Below, piece after piece: positions 43,715 through 52,924 of a DNA stretch of 64,000 nt. A program made the position numbers and the translations under genes. Origin of the DNA: Bog-756 sp963753905 (GTDB lineage: Bacteria; Actinomycetota; Acidimicrobiia; Acidimicrobiales; RAAP-2); the NCBI GenBank assembly GCA_963753905.1, contig CAVWDZ010000001.1:1736001-1800000 (forward strand). The letters run 5' to 3'. How positions within the stretch are numbered: position 1 is the first letter of the stretch; each line of letters opens with the position of its first letter. The notes under the pieces were generated by a model that had not been told where the DNA came from, did no database searches, and saw nothing but the letters and a program-made list of their open reading frames with translations.

Positions 43715-45169
43715 ATGGCACTCACGACCTCTCCCCCGGCGGCGCCAACGGCGCCTGGTGACGGACCGCTCACTCCACGCAATGAGGCTAAGGCCCACGC
43801 CTTGGGGCTGACGTCGGCCACCGGTCTGGTGATCGGCAGCATCGTCGGGACCGGGGTGTTCACGATGCCTGCCGTCCTGGCGGGCGCCGGCACGATGGGC
43901 ATCGCCGTGCTCGCCGTCATCGCCGTGGGCGCGATGCTGCTCGCGGTGCTGTTCGGGCAGCTCACCAAGCGGGTGCCCAACAGCGATGGCGGCCTCTACG
44001 CCTATTCCCGCCACGAGTTCGGGGACTTCGCGGGCTACCTCGTGGGCTGGTGCTACTGGGTGCAAGCCTGGGCCGGCAATGCAGCCATCGTCTCGTCCTG
44101 GGTGTTTTACGTCGACGCACTCTTCGGGTGGAGCCACAACACAGGCATGCAGAACTGGATCATCGCTATGTTCGGGCTGTGGGTGCCGGCCATCATCAAT
44201 CTAGTCGGCGTCCGCCAGATGGCGGTGTTCCAGAACATCACCGTCGTCCTGAAGTTCCTGCCTCTCCTCTTCGTCGGAGTGGTCGGGTGGTTCTTCGTGA
44301 CCTCGTCCAATTTCGGTCCCTTCAACGCCTCGGGGGGCAGTCTCTACAGTGGCATCGGGATCGCGGCTGGTGTCGCACTCTTCTCCTTCATCGGGGTCGA
44401 GGCGGCGGCGATCACGGCCAAGCGGGTGAGAGACCCGCGGCGTAACGTGATGCGGGCCTCGGTCATCGGTACGGCAGCCAGTGCCGTGCTCTATGTGCTG
44501 GTCACCGCAGCCGTGATGGGCCTGGTGTCGCACCACACTCTCGTGCATACGGGGTCCCCGTTCGTCAACGCCTTCCAGTCGATCTTCCCCCACGAAGCGT
44601 GGGCCGGGAAGTTCATTGCCGCCATCGCCGTGATCTCGGGCATCGGGGCCCTCAACGGCTGGACCCTCATCGTCACCGAGACGTCCCGAGCTATCGCCCA
44701 AGACGATCTGTTCCCGCGACCCTTTGCCTGGGCCGACCGCAACGGCACCGCCTGGTTCGGCATCCTGGTCGGCACCGCCCTCCCATCGCTGCTCATGCTG
44801 TGGAGCTACAACACGAAGGCGGGGCTGACGGTCTTCACCTACCTCGTCGACCTCACGGTCGTGACGGTGGCCATCCCCTACTTCATGTCGGCCATCGCCC
44901 AGCTGACCTTCTTGGTCTCGCGGCGTCGGCGAGTCAACGGCTGGGCCCTCGCCCGCGATCTCATGGTGGCCGGCATCAGCGTGCTGTTCTCCATGTGGGT
45001 GACGTTCGCCTCGGGCTACCAGGTCGTGTACCAGGCCCTGGTGGTGATCCTCGGCGGCCTGATCCTCTACGCCTTCCTCAACGCCCGACGGCAGCGCCTC
45101 GGTGAGGCGGCCGAGCCCACGGACCTTCCCCCGGAGACGCCCGAGGTCGAGCTGATCAAGTCGGCCTGA
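43715..45169 (+). CDS. arcD: APC-family arginine/ornithine antiporter
   Basis: A 484-residue, 12-13-helix permease of the basic amino acid/polyamine antiporter group. The first helix motif is GLVIGSIVGTGVFTMPAVL, with FSFIGVEAAAITAKRVRDPR after helix 6 and LNGWTLIVTETSRAIAQDD around helix 8. Being first in an operon with arginine deiminase, ornithine carbamoyltransferase and carbamate kinase, it most likely exchanges external arginine for ornithine. The ATG at 43715 follows AAAGGAAG. The DosR-type box lies upstream. Confidence 0.88.
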   Translation: MALTTSPPAAPTAPGDGPLTPRNEAKAHALGLTSATGLVIGSIVGTGVFTMPAVLAGAGTMGIAVLAVIAVGAMLLAVLFGQLTKRVPNSDGGLYAYSRHEFGDFAGYLVGWCYWVQAWAGNAAIVSSWVFYVDALFGWSHNTGMQNWIIAMFGLWVPAIINLVGVRQMAVFQNITVVLKFLPLLFVGVVGWFFVTSSNFGPFNASGGSLYSGIGIAAGVALFSFIGVEAAAITAKRVRDPRRNVMRASVIGTAASAVLYVLVTAAVMGLVSHHTLVHTGSPFVNAFQSIFPHEAWAGKFIAAIAVISGIGALNGWTLIVTETSRAIAQDDLFPRPFAWADRNGTAWFGILVGTALPSLLMLWSYNTKAGLTVFTYLVDLTVVTVAIPYFMSAIAQLTFLVSRRRRVNGWALARDLMVAGISVLFSMWVTFASGYQVVYQALVVILGGLILYAFLNARRQRLGEAAEPTDLPPETPEVELIKSA

Positions 45170-45211
45170 AGGACCCGCCCCACTGTCGCAATCCAAAAAG
45201 GAGAGCAGAAG

Positions 45212-46429
45212 ATGACATTCCACGTCGACTCAGAGATCGGCCAGCTCCACCAGGCCGTCGTCCACCGACCGGGGCTCGAGCTGTCTCGGTTGACGCCCGA
45301 CAACATCGGCGAGTTGTTGTTCGACGACGTCATGTGGGCGGCCAAGGCCAAGGAGCAGCACGACACTTTTGCCGAGGCCCTGCGTGACAAGGGCGTCGAG
45401 GTGCACTATTACGGCCAGCTCCTGGGCGAGACCTTGGACCTTGCCGTGGGCCGGGCCTTCGTCCTCGATCGGGTCTGCACGCCCGAGATACTCGGCCCGT
45501 CCCTGGTCGACCCGGTGCGTCGCCTTTTCGACGACCTCGACGGCAAGGCGCTGGCCGAGTTCCTCGTCGGCGGGATCCTCAAGGCCGATCTGCACCCGCT
45601 CCGGGCCCACAGCCTCAAGTGGAACATGCTGAAGGCCGACGACTTCATCCTGACCCCGTTGCCCAACCACCTGTTCCAGCGGGACAACTCGTGCTGGATG
45701 TACGGCGGCGTCACCATCAACCCGATGGCCAAGCCGGCCCGTCAGCGCGAGACGTTGCATTCGCGCGCCATCTACCGCTTCCACCCACTTTTCGCCTCGG
45801 CCGACTTCGTCATCTATTACGGCAACGAGGACCGCAACTACCAGCCGGCCACCATCGAGGGTGGTGACGTCCATGTGATCGGCCACGGCGCCGTCCTCAT
45901 CGGCATGGGTGAACGGACGACACCCATGGCCGTCGAGACCGTTGCCCACGCACTCTTCGACGCCGGTCAGGCGAACAAGGTGGTCGCCATCGAGCTGCCC
46001 CACAGCCATGCCTTCATGCACCTCGACACGGTCATGTCGATGGTCGGCAAGGACACGTTCGTGCTCTACCCCTACTTCGACCGCCACCTGCGCAGCTGGT
46101 CCATCTCGGCCGGTGAACCGGGCCAGCTGACGATCTCGCGGAACCACAGCCTGTGGGACACCCTGGCCGAGATCCTCGAGGTCCCGCAGATCACCGTTCT
46201 GGCGACGGATGAGGACATACGGGCAGCCGAGCGTGAGCAGTGGGACGACGGGACGAACTACCTGGCGGTCGCTCCCGGGGTCGTGTTCGGGTACGACCGC
46301 AACGTGGCGACCAACACCATGTTGCGCAAACACGGCATCGAGGTCGTGACGATCGCGGGGAGCGAGCTCGGGCGAGGCCGAGGCGGGCCGCGATGCATGA
46401 CCTGCCCCATCGAGCGCGATCCCGCATGA
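45212..46429 (+). CDS. arcA: arginine deiminase
   Basis: A 405-residue enzyme converting arginine to citrulline and ammonia. Conserved guanidino-binding and catalytic regions are LPNHLFQRDNSCWMYGG, EGGDVHVIGHGAVLIGMGER, LPHSHAFMHLDTVMSMV and the C-terminal nucleophile in GRGRGGPRCMTCPIERDP (about Cys396). A ribosome-binding site (AAAAAGGAGAG) precedes the ATG at 45212, 42 bp after arcD. The length is normal. It is the first enzyme of the ADI pathway in this operon; the ammonia released can raise intracellular pH under acid stress. Confidence 0.95.
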   Translation: MTFHVDSEIGQLHQAVVHRPGLELSRLTPDNIGELLFDDVMWAAKAKEQHDTFAEALRDKGVEVHYYGQLLGETLDLAVGRAFVLDRVCTPEILGPSLVDPVRRLFDDLDGKALAEFLVGGILKADLHPLRAHSLKWNMLKADDFILTPLPNHLFQRDNSCWMYGGVTINPMAKPARQRETLHSRAIYRFHPLFASADFVIYYGNEDRNYQPATIEGGDVHVIGHGAVLIGMGERTTPMAVETVAHALFDAGQANKVVAIELPHSHAFMHLDTVMSMVGKDTFVLYPYFDRHLRSWSISAGEPGQLTISRNHSLWDTLAEILEVPQITVLATDEDIRAAEREQWDDGTNYLAVAPGVVFGYDRNVATNTMLRKHGIEVVTIAGSELGRGRGGPRCMTCPIERDPA

Positions 46430-46452
46430 CGAGTAGTCAGGAGCAGATGAGC

Positions 46453-47454
46453 ATGGCGGTGGACCTACGTGGCCGCAGCCTTCTCAAAGAGGTGGACTTC
46501 ACCAAGGACGAGTTCACCTACCTCGTCGACCTGGCCGCCACACTGCGTCAGGACAAGCGCGCAGGGACCGAGGTCAAGAGGTTGTCCGGGCGCAACATCG
46601 CACTGATCTTCGAGAGGGCCTCGACCCGTACCCGCTCCGCCTTCGAGGTCGGAGCGCACGACCAGGGGGCGCACGTCACCTACCTGGGGCCCGACGAGTC
46701 CCATATCGGCCATAAGGAGTCGATCAAGGACACGGCCAGGGTCCTGGGGCGGATGTTCGACGGGATCGAGTACCGCGGCTCTGCTCATGAAAACGTCGAG
46801 ACCCTGGCCCGGTATGCCGGCGTTCCCGTCTGGAACGGGCTCACCGATCAATGGCACCCGACGCAGATGCTGGCCGACGTGCTCACGATGCGTGATCACT
46901 CGACCCGCCCGCTCGACCAGCTCGCGTACTGCTACCTCGGTGACGCCCGGAACAACACGGCCAACTCGCTGCTCGTGACCGGCGCGCTGCTGGGGATGGA
47001 CGTCCGCTTGACCGCTCCGGAAGCGTTGTGGCCGTCGGCTGAAGTGCGCGGCATGGCGGAGCAGCTCGCGGCGGTCTCGGGAGCACGCGTGATGGTCACC
47101 GAAGACGTGCACAAGGCCGTTCTCCACGTGGACTACCTCTACGCGGACGTCTGGCTGTCGATGGGAGAGCCGGAGGAAGCGTGGGGCGAGCGGATCGAGG
47201 AGCTTCTCCCGTACCAGGTCAACGCCGAGCTGGTGAAGGCGACCGGGAACCCGGCGGCGAAGGTTTTGCACTGCTTGCCCGCGCTCCACGACCGCGAGAC
47301 CGAGGTCGGCAAGGCGATCTTCGAAAGATGGGGCCGCTCGGCGCTCGAAGTGACCGACGAGGTCTTCGAGTCCCCGGCCTCGATCGTGTTCGATCAGGCT
47401 GAGAACCGCTTGCACACGATCAAGGCCGCCATGGTGGCCACCGCCGGCGACTGA
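46453..47454 (+). CDS. arcB: catabolic ornithine carbamoyltransferase
   Basis: A 333-residue transferase that here would phosphorolyse citrulline to ornithine and carbamoyl phosphate. Motifs are ERASTRTRSAFE (carbamoyl phosphate), WHPTQMLADVLT, and HCLPALHD with the active-site Cys. The ATG at 46453 (MAVDLRGRSLL) gives the family N terminus and lies 9 nt from AGGAG. Earlier in-frame ATGs at 46426 (overlapping the arcA stop) and 46447 exist. The operon position between arcA and arcC indicates the catabolic type. Confidence 0.94.
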   Translation: MAVDLRGRSLLKEVDFTKDEFTYLVDLAATLRQDKRAGTEVKRLSGRNIALIFERASTRTRSAFEVGAHDQGAHVTYLGPDESHIGHKESIKDTARVLGRMFDGIEYRGSAHENVETLARYAGVPVWNGLTDQWHPTQMLADVLTMRDHSTRPLDQLAYCYLGDARNNTANSLLVTGALLGMDVRLTAPEALWPSAEVRGMAEQLAAVSGARVMVTEDVHKAVLHVDYLYADVWLSMGEPEEAWGERIEELLPYQVNAELVKATGNPAAKVLHCLPALHDRETEVGKAIFERWGRSALEVTDEVFESPASIVFDQAENRLHTIKAAMVATAGD

Positions 47455-47455
47455 C

Positions 47456-48382
47456 ATGCGCCTGGTGATTGCGGTGGGCGGCAACGCCCTCCTCGAGCGT
47501 GGTGAGGTGCCGCTGGCCGAGATCCAGCAGGGGCATGTCGATGTTGCGGCGGCGGCTCTCGCCCCGCTGGCTCACGACCATGACCTGGTCATCACCCACG
47601 GGAACGGGCCGCAGGTGGGGCTGCTCGCCAACGAGAGTGCCACCGATCCCGACCTCCCGTCACCCTATCCGTTCGACGTCCTCGGTGCCCAGACCCAGGG
47701 GATGATCGGCTACTTCTTCCTGCAGGCGATCAAGAACGCCCTCCCCGCGCTCGAGGTGGTCAGCCTGATCTGTCAGACGGAGGTTGCAGCCGACGATCCG
47801 GCCTTCTCCCATCCGACCAAGTTCGTCGGCCCGGTCTATTCCGAAGAGGAAGCGCAGCGGCTGGGCGCGCTGCGGGGCTGGCAGGTCAGGCCCGACGGCT
47901 CCTCGTGGCGCAGGGTGGTGGCTTCTCCCGAGCCGTTGGAGATGCTCGAACTGCACGCGATCCGGCTGCTCTTGGCCGATAACGCCGTGGTTATCTGCGC
48001 GGGCGGCGGCGGGATTCCGGTGCTGCGTGACAAGGATGGCCGTCTCCGGGGCGCCGAGGCGGTCATCGACAAGGACCTCGGTGCCTCATTGTTGGCTCAG
48101 GATCTCCATGCCGACGCCCTGGTGATCCTCACTGACGTGGCGAATGTCGATACAGGTTTTGGCACGGACGCAGAGCAGCCCATCAGCCACATCACGGTCG
48201 CTGCCCTGCGGTCCATCTCGTTTCCCGCAGGGTCGATGGGTCCGAAGATCGAGGCGGCATGCCGTTTCGTGGAGGCGACGGGGAATCCGGTCATGATCGG
48301 TCGACTCGATCAAGCGGCAGATCTCGTACGTGGTACCTGCGGTACCGTCATCGAGAAGGAGGCACGCTCAAGTCCACTCTGA
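47456..48382 (+). CDS. arcC: carbamate kinase
   Basis: A 308-residue amino-acid-kinase-fold enzyme that makes ATP from carbamoyl phosphate and ADP, the energy-yielding step of the ADI pathway. Signature stretches are VIAVGGNALLERGEVPL, THGNGPQVGLLANES, AVVICAGGGGIPV and AVIDKDLGASLLAQDL. The ATG at 47456 is one base after the arcB stop, so translation is coupled. The length is normal, and the ADI route from arginine to ATP is complete. Confidence 0.94.
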   Translation: MRLVIAVGGNALLERGEVPLAEIQQGHVDVAAAALAPLAHDHDLVITHGNGPQVGLLANESATDPDLPSPYPFDVLGAQTQGMIGYFFLQAIKNALPALEVVSLICQTEVAADDPAFSHPTKFVGPVYSEEEAQRLGALRGWQVRPDGSSWRRVVASPEPLEMLELHAIRLLLADNAVVICAGGGGIPVLRDKDGRLRGAEAVIDKDLGASLLAQDLHADALVILTDVANVDTGFGTDAEQPISHITVAALRSISFPAGSMGPKIEAACRFVEATGNPVMIGRLDQAADLVRGTCGTVIEKEARSSPL

Positions 48383-48718
48383 GCGCGGCACCCCGGCGGC
48401 TCAACCGTCGGACAGGTGCGCTGCGGTTCACTTACTTCGAGCGAGGCGTGTGGCGAAGCCGATCGATATCTGCGTGGGTGTCCGGAGACGAAGACGACCT
48501 GGGCCAGCTCCAAGAGCCGATGTCCGCCCATGGCATCGACCGGGCCGCCGACGTCGGGTTGATAGCGGAAGAGGCCAATATGGAACACGAGGGTCCGGCG
48601 ATCCGGCGGGCTTCCCGCTACAAGCACCGATCCGCAAGTCATCGACGCCAGGCTCATCGAATCCGCCGGCGCGGTTACCAAAGGCTGACGTAAAGACACA
48701 AAGTCAGGAGTAAGGAAC
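48383..48718. other. about 335 bp without a recognised gene
   Basis: Separates arcC from ctlX. A plus-strand frame (48259-48693) crosses it but overlaps arcC and has no family resemblance. No hairpin strong enough to be called a terminator stands out, so read-through into ctlX is possible. An AGGAGTAAGGA site precedes the ctlX ATG. Confidence 0.35.
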
Positions 48719-49645
48719 ATGGCCAAGCAGATCACTAGCTCCATCGTCATGGTGCGGCCGATCACGTTCAACTTCAACCCCCAGACCGCTACCAATGACT
48801 TCTTCCAGAAGGACCTCGGAGAAAAGCCCGATATTGTCGAAGCAAAGGCCCTCATCGAGTTCGACGGCTTCGTCGACACGTTGCGTAGCAAAGGCATCAC
48901 CGTGCACGTGATTCAGGATAGCGATTCGCTGTTCGCCACACCCGACAGCATTTTCCCCAACAACTGGTTCGTCTCGCTCGAAGACGACAAGTTGGTGCTG
49001 TGCCCGATGTTCGCCGAGGACCGCCGCTATGAGTGCACGAAGTTCCTGGGCAGCCTGGTGAAAGTTATCGGGAAGGACACGTTGGAGATTCATGACTACA
49101 CCAAACACGAGCAGGACGAGCGGTACTTAGAGGGAACCGGCGCCATAGTGCTCGACCGCATCAACAAGAAGGCTTACTGTTGCCTGTCCGAGCGTGCCGA
49201 CGAGGGACTCTTCCGCCAGTTCTGCTCGGACTTCGGTTTCAAACCGGTCGCCTTTCATGCCTTCCAGAGCTACCGCGGCAAGCGGGTCGCGATCTACCAC
49301 ACCAACGTGATGATGGCGATGGGGGAAGAGTTTGCGGTCGTCTGCCTGTCTTCGATCGACGATCCGACCGAACGCCAGATGGTGGTCGATGAGCTCAATG
49401 AAAGCGGCAAGCAGATTATCGATGCCACGGAGAGTGAGATCGACAACTTCGCTGGCAACCAGATCGAACTCGAAGGCTCGGGCGGCAAGCGCTATACCGT
49501 CATGACCGCCTCATCCTTCAAAGTGCTGGCAGACGACCAAAAGGCGGAAGTTGAAAAGTCCAGCGAGATTCTGGTCGGCGATGTGGGGACCATCGAGTCC
49601 TACGGTGGCGGATCGGTCCGCTGCATGATCGCGGAAGTGTTCTGA
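48719..49645 (+). CDS. ctlX: citrulline hydrolase CtlX-like (amidinotransferase/DDAH superfamily)
   Basis: A 308-residue member of the guanidino-group-modifying superfamily resembling CtlX/citrulline ureidase proteins. Features are MVRPITFNFNPQTATNDFF, SIFPNNWFVSLEDDKLV, ERYLEGTGAIVLDRINKKAY, IYHTNVMMAMGEEFAVV and the C-terminal nucleophile in GGGSVRCMIAEVF. Relatives hydrolyse citrulline to ornithine with release of ammonia and CO2, offering a route parallel to arcB. The base composition is clearly lower in GC than the arc genes (AAA and GAA codons are common), and most relatives I know are from Bacteroidetes and proteobacteria, so transfer is likely. An arginine-type deiminase activity cannot be excluded. 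Confidence 0.8.
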   Translation: MAKQITSSIVMVRPITFNFNPQTATNDFFQKDLGEKPDIVEAKALIEFDGFVDTLRSKGITVHVIQDSDSLFATPDSIFPNNWFVSLEDDKLVLCPMFAEDRRYECTKFLGSLVKVIGKDTLEIHDYTKHEQDERYLEGTGAIVLDRINKKAYCCLSERADEGLFRQFCSDFGFKPVAFHAFQSYRGKRVAIYHTNVMMAMGEEFAVVCLSSIDDPTERQMVVDELNESGKQIIDATESEIDNFAGNQIELEGSGGKRYTVMTASSFKVLADDQKAEVEKSSEILVGDVGTIESYGGGSVRCMIAEVF

Positions 49646-49663
49646 GCAAATATCCACTCCTCC

Positions 49664-49684
49664 AGACCGGGGTTACTTCGGTCT
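49664..49684 (+). terminator. hairpin after ctlX
   Basis: AGACCG and CGGTCT pair across a 9-nt loop 19 bp after the ctlX stop, with flanking CC/GG able to extend the stem across a bulge. A plausible but weak terminator; the sequence up to 49988 holds no recognised gene. Confidence 0.4.
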
Positions 49685-49988
49685 TGGGTACGCGTCGATA
49701 GCACTTGCACAGTCGCAGAGCGATTGACCACGGAGCGAGACGGAAGCCGATGGTTCCCGTTCACGAGCCGACCTACGCTCTGCGCGTTCTGCCAAGGTCA
49801 TCGGGCTCCTGAGGCTGTTTTCCGTGATTAGGGTGATTCGAGCAAAGCAGCAGGAAGAGCAGAGGTCCAGGTTGATCCCATTTGGGGCCGATTCGTCGCT
49901 CGAGCCACCAGCAATCGATGGGTCATCCTGCAGAGTGATCGAGGCCGGCGAGCGTCTCACTGCGCACCGATCCACGAAAGGAGGGGCA

Positions 49989-50204
49989 ATGGCCAACGAT
50001 GACGAACTCTTCGAACAGGTAGGAGCGTTGCTTGGCTCTCGACAAGGTTGGCGGGTACGAGCCTTCCACGACCCCGAGAGCTCGTCCGGCATGGTGCCTC
50101 GACCAGGACGGGGACATCCTCATCGTGATCAGTCTGATCGGCGGGGTGTTCTCGATCTATCTCCCTTACACGGACGACGAGAATATGACGAGGACCGCCG
50201 ATGA
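49989..50204 (+). pseudogene. small protein gene with internal frameshift, upstream of ftsH
   Basis: An excellent ribosome-binding site (AAAGGAGGGGCA) precedes ATG 49989, and the product begins MANDDELFEQVGALLGSRQG followed by WRVRAFHDPESS. The frame then degenerates into a basic sequence ending at 50204. One frame over, the text continues sensibly as AWCLDQDGDILIVISLIGGV then FSIYLPYTDDEN. The two halves look like one small soluble protein of 70-80 residues split by a frameshift near 50090. That second frame runs on into ftsH, so the annotated ftsH start could be misplaced by it. I do not recognise the family. Confidence 0.5.
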
Positions 50205-50247
50205 GTTGCCACTGTTAGACATACCTCCCAGCGAAAAGAGTTCCTCA

Positions 50248-52206
50248 ATGACGCTCAGGACCCGTCACCTCACAGGCGCCGCAAAGCCGGGAGAGCCGAA
50301 CGACCGGCCGGCTGCACCTGCGCCCCCTCCCCCGCCCAGGTGGCGGATGTGGCTCCTCCCGATCGGCTTCGTCATCACGCTGCTGCTGCTGTCGTTCGCC
50401 CACACCTCAACCACCCCGACCAAGAGCTTCAGCTACTCGAAGTTCCTCTCCCAGGTTGGCTCGGGCCAGGTAAAGACAGCGTCGGTCAATCCGAGTGGCG
50501 CCATCACGGGCACGCTCAAGGGGGGCGACGACTACACCAGCCAGATCCCGACAGCCATCACCGACGACCAACTGGCCCCCATCCTGAAAGCCCACAATGT
50601 GGACATCACCGGGGTGGGGCAGGGTTCGGCCCTCGTCGCCGACCTCCTCTCCTTCGTTCCCTTCCTCCTGTTCATCGCCTTCTTCATCTGGATCGGACGG
50701 AGGAGCGCCAAGCAGCTGGCCGGGGGGATCATGGGCTTCGGAGGGTCCAAGGCCAAGGTCTACGACGAGGAGAGGCCCACCACCCGGTTCGCCGACATCG
50801 CCGGGTACGAGGGGGCCAAACGTGAGGTGGCCGAGGTGGTCGACTTCCTGAGCCATCCCGAGCGCTACGCCCGGGCCGGGGCCATCGGCCCCCGGGGCGT
50901 GCTCATGGTGGGCCCTCCGGGTACGGGGAAGACCCTGATGGCCCGGGCGGTGGCCGGCGAGGCCGGGGTACCCTTTCTCGCCCTGACCGGCTCGAGTTTC
51001 GTCGAGCTGTTCGTCGGGGTGGGAGCCTCCAGGGTGCGAGATCTGTTCGCCGATGCCCGCAAGCGGGCCCCCTCGATCGTCTTCATCGACGAGATCGACG
51101 CCATCGGCCAGCGCCGGGGAGGCTCGATCGTCTCCAACGACGAACGCGAGCAGACGCTCAACCAGCTGCTGGCCGAGATGGACGGCTTCGACCCCACCAC
51201 GGGGGTGGTGGTCATGGCCGCCACCAACCGTCCCGAGGTGCTCGATCCAGCCCTGCTGCGCCCGGGCCGGTTCGACCGCGAGGTGGAGATCCCCCTCCCG
51301 AATCAGGCCGAACGGGCAGCCATCCTGGCCGTGCACGTCGAGGGCAAACACCTCGCACCAGACGTCGACTTCGATGCGGTCGCCCGGGCTACCCCCGGGT
51401 TCTCGGGGGCAGACCTGGCCAATCTCATCAACGAGGCGGCCATCGTGGCGGTCCGTGATGACCGGGACGTCATCTTCGCCAGGGACATCGACGAGGCCCG
51501 GGACCGGATCATCCTCGGACGGAGGGACGCCTCCAACGCCCTCCTCCCCGAGGAGAAGCACTCGGTGGCCGTCCACGAGGCGGGACACGCGCTGGTTGCC
51601 TTCTTGTCGGAGCATGCCGACCCGGTGGCCAAGATCACCATCCTGCCGGCCGGGCGGGCCCTCGGGGTCACCGAGCAGCTCCCCGTCGACGAGCGCCACC
51701 TCTACGCCGAGAGCTACCTGCTCGACTCGCTGGCCATCCGCCTGGGGGGCAGGGCGTCGGAGAACCTGGTCATCGGGGAGGCCTCCACCGGGGCGGCCAA
51801 CGACCTCTCGGGCGCCACCGACCTGGCCATCAAGATGGTCCGGGACTGGGGGCTGTCCTCGAAGCTCGGGCCCATCGGCTACGCCTCCGACCAGCCCTCG
51901 TACCTGAGCGGGTCCCCATTCGGCCAGGAGCGTCCCTATTCTGAGGGCACCCAGCAGGCCATCGACCAGGAGGTCAGCCGCCTGCTGACCGAGGCCGAGG
52001 ACAGGGCGCGCACGTTGCTCTCGGACAACCGAGTCGCCCTCGACGCGGTCATCGCCGCCCTTCTCGAGAAGGAAACCATCTCCGGGGAGGATCTCACCGA
52101 CATCGTCGGCCGGGCTCGAAGCGCGACCGACGGGAGTCGTTCGGGAGCAGGCGCTCCCCTGACCACGTCGAGAGCGAGATCCCATAACCAGGAATTACCT
52201 CAGTGA
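50248..52206 (+). CDS. ftsH: ATP-dependent zinc metalloprotease FtsH
   Basis: A membrane-bound AAA+ protease of about 652 residues that degrades misfolded membrane and regulatory proteins. There are two helices (about 33-50 and 132-152) around an extracytoplasmic domain. Walker A is GPPGTGKT, Walker B is IVFIDEIDAIG, the second region of homology is ATNRPEVLDPALLRPGRFD, and the zinc site is VAVHEAGHALVAF. The start is uncertain. ATG 50248 follows a proline-poor linker, while the open frame reaches back through 50185 to 50032, where it belongs to a broken upstream gene. It is probably an accessory copy, given its stress-gene neighbourhood. Confidence 0.92.
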   Translation: MTLRTRHLTGAAKPGEPNDRPAAPAPPPPPRWRMWLLPIGFVITLLLLSFAHTSTTPTKSFSYSKFLSQVGSGQVKTASVNPSGAITGTLKGGDDYTSQIPTAITDDQLAPILKAHNVDITGVGQGSALVADLLSFVPFLLFIAFFIWIGRRSAKQLAGGIMGFGGSKAKVYDEERPTTRFADIAGYEGAKREVAEVVDFLSHPERYARAGAIGPRGVLMVGPPGTGKTLMARAVAGEAGVPFLALTGSSFVELFVGVGASRVRDLFADARKRAPSIVFIDEIDAIGQRRGGSIVSNDEREQTLNQLLAEMDGFDPTTGVVVMAATNRPEVLDPALLRPGRFDREVEIPLPNQAERAAILAVHVEGKHLAPDVDFDAVARATPGFSGADLANLINEAAIVAVRDDRDVIFARDIDEARDRIILGRRDASNALLPEEKHSVAVHEAGHALVAFLSEHADPVAKITILPAGRALGVTEQLPVDERHLYAESYLLDSLAIRLGGRASENLVIGEASTGAANDLSGATDLAIKMVRDWGLSSKLGPIGYASDQPSYLSGSPFGQERPYSEGTQQAIDQEVSRLLTEAEDRARTLLSDNRVALDAVIAALLEKETISGEDLTDIVGRARSATDGSRSGAGAPLTTSRARSHNQELPQ

Positions 52207-52323
52207 ACGAGGGGCGTGGAACCCGAGGAGCCAGCTCGGGGCCCGCTACCCCTACCGCCAACACGAGCCCGTCGGGTACGTAGTCAGGCGTGACCAGAAG
52301 CGATCGATACACGAAGGAGAGCC

Positions 52324-52794
52324 ATGGCAAATCAGTACGTCAAAGACCCGGGAAGGATTTCCCAGTTGAATCCCAGGCAGTACCAGGTCACCCAGGAGGG
52401 TGCCACTGAGCCGGCGTTCGACAACGAGTTCTGGGACAACAAGGAGTCGGGCATCTATGTCGACGTGGTTTCGGGAGAGCCGCTGTTCGCTTCCAAGCAG
52501 AAATTCGACAGTGGATGCGGCTGGCCAAGCTTCACCGTGCCGCTCGTTGCGAACAACGTCGTGGAGAAGGAAGACCGGAGCCACGGGATGAGCAGAACCG
52601 AGGTCCGCTCAGCCCACGGAGACAGCCACCTCGGTCACGTGTTCGACGACGGCCCAGAGGAGGAGGGCGGCCTTCGTTACTGCATCAACTCGGCTGCCCT
52701 TCGATTTGTCACTTATGAGGACTTGGAGTCAGAAGGATACGGCGAGTATCGGAAGGTCCTTGACCGACTGACGGAGAAGGAGCAAACGGAATAA
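52324..52794 (+). CDS. msrB: peptide-methionine (R)-S-oxide reductase
   Basis: A 156-residue repair enzyme reducing methionine-R-sulfoxide in proteins. Catalytic motifs are FDSGCGWPSF (recycling Cys), HGDSHLGHVFDDGP and RYCINSAALRF (nucleophile Cys). The zinc-binding CxxC pairs of many MsrB proteins are absent (GIYVDVVSGEPLF where a Cys pair is often found), placing it among zinc-free forms. The ATG at 52324 follows GAAGGAGAGCC. A decayed msrA start follows immediately, so an msrB-msrA operon once existed here. Confidence 0.93.
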   Translation: MANQYVKDPGRISQLNPRQYQVTQEGATEPAFDNEFWDNKESGIYVDVVSGEPLFASKQKFDSGCGWPSFTVPLVANNVVEKEDRSHGMSRTEVRSAHGDSHLGHVFDDGPEEEGGLRYCINSAALRFVTYEDLESEGYGEYRKVLDRLTEKEQTE

Positions 52795-52796
52795 GC

Positions 52797-52919
52797 GACA
52801 AGACAGACAAGGCCATCTTGGCCGGAGGGTGCGTCTGGGGGATGCAGGATCTCATCGGCGAGCGGCGAGAACGACGTCAGCCCATGTCCTCAATGACGAT
52901 GGCGCCGATAAGTACCTAG
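52797..52919 (+). pseudogene. N-terminal remnant of msrA
   Basis: Directly after msrB, in another frame, the sequence reads DKTDKAILAGGCVWGMQDLI, which is the start of methionine-S-sulfoxide reductase MsrA including its GCxWG active-site motif (normally GCFWG). Similarity ends at once and the frame closes after about 20 unrelated residues at 52919. The rest of the gene has been lost by deletion. No clear start codon remains. Confidence 0.7.
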
Positions 52920-52924
52920 GCGCT

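Noticed and set aside
48259..48693. 144-codon frame between arcC and ctlX
   Set aside because: Begins within arcC, has no recognisable domain and no ribosome-binding site.
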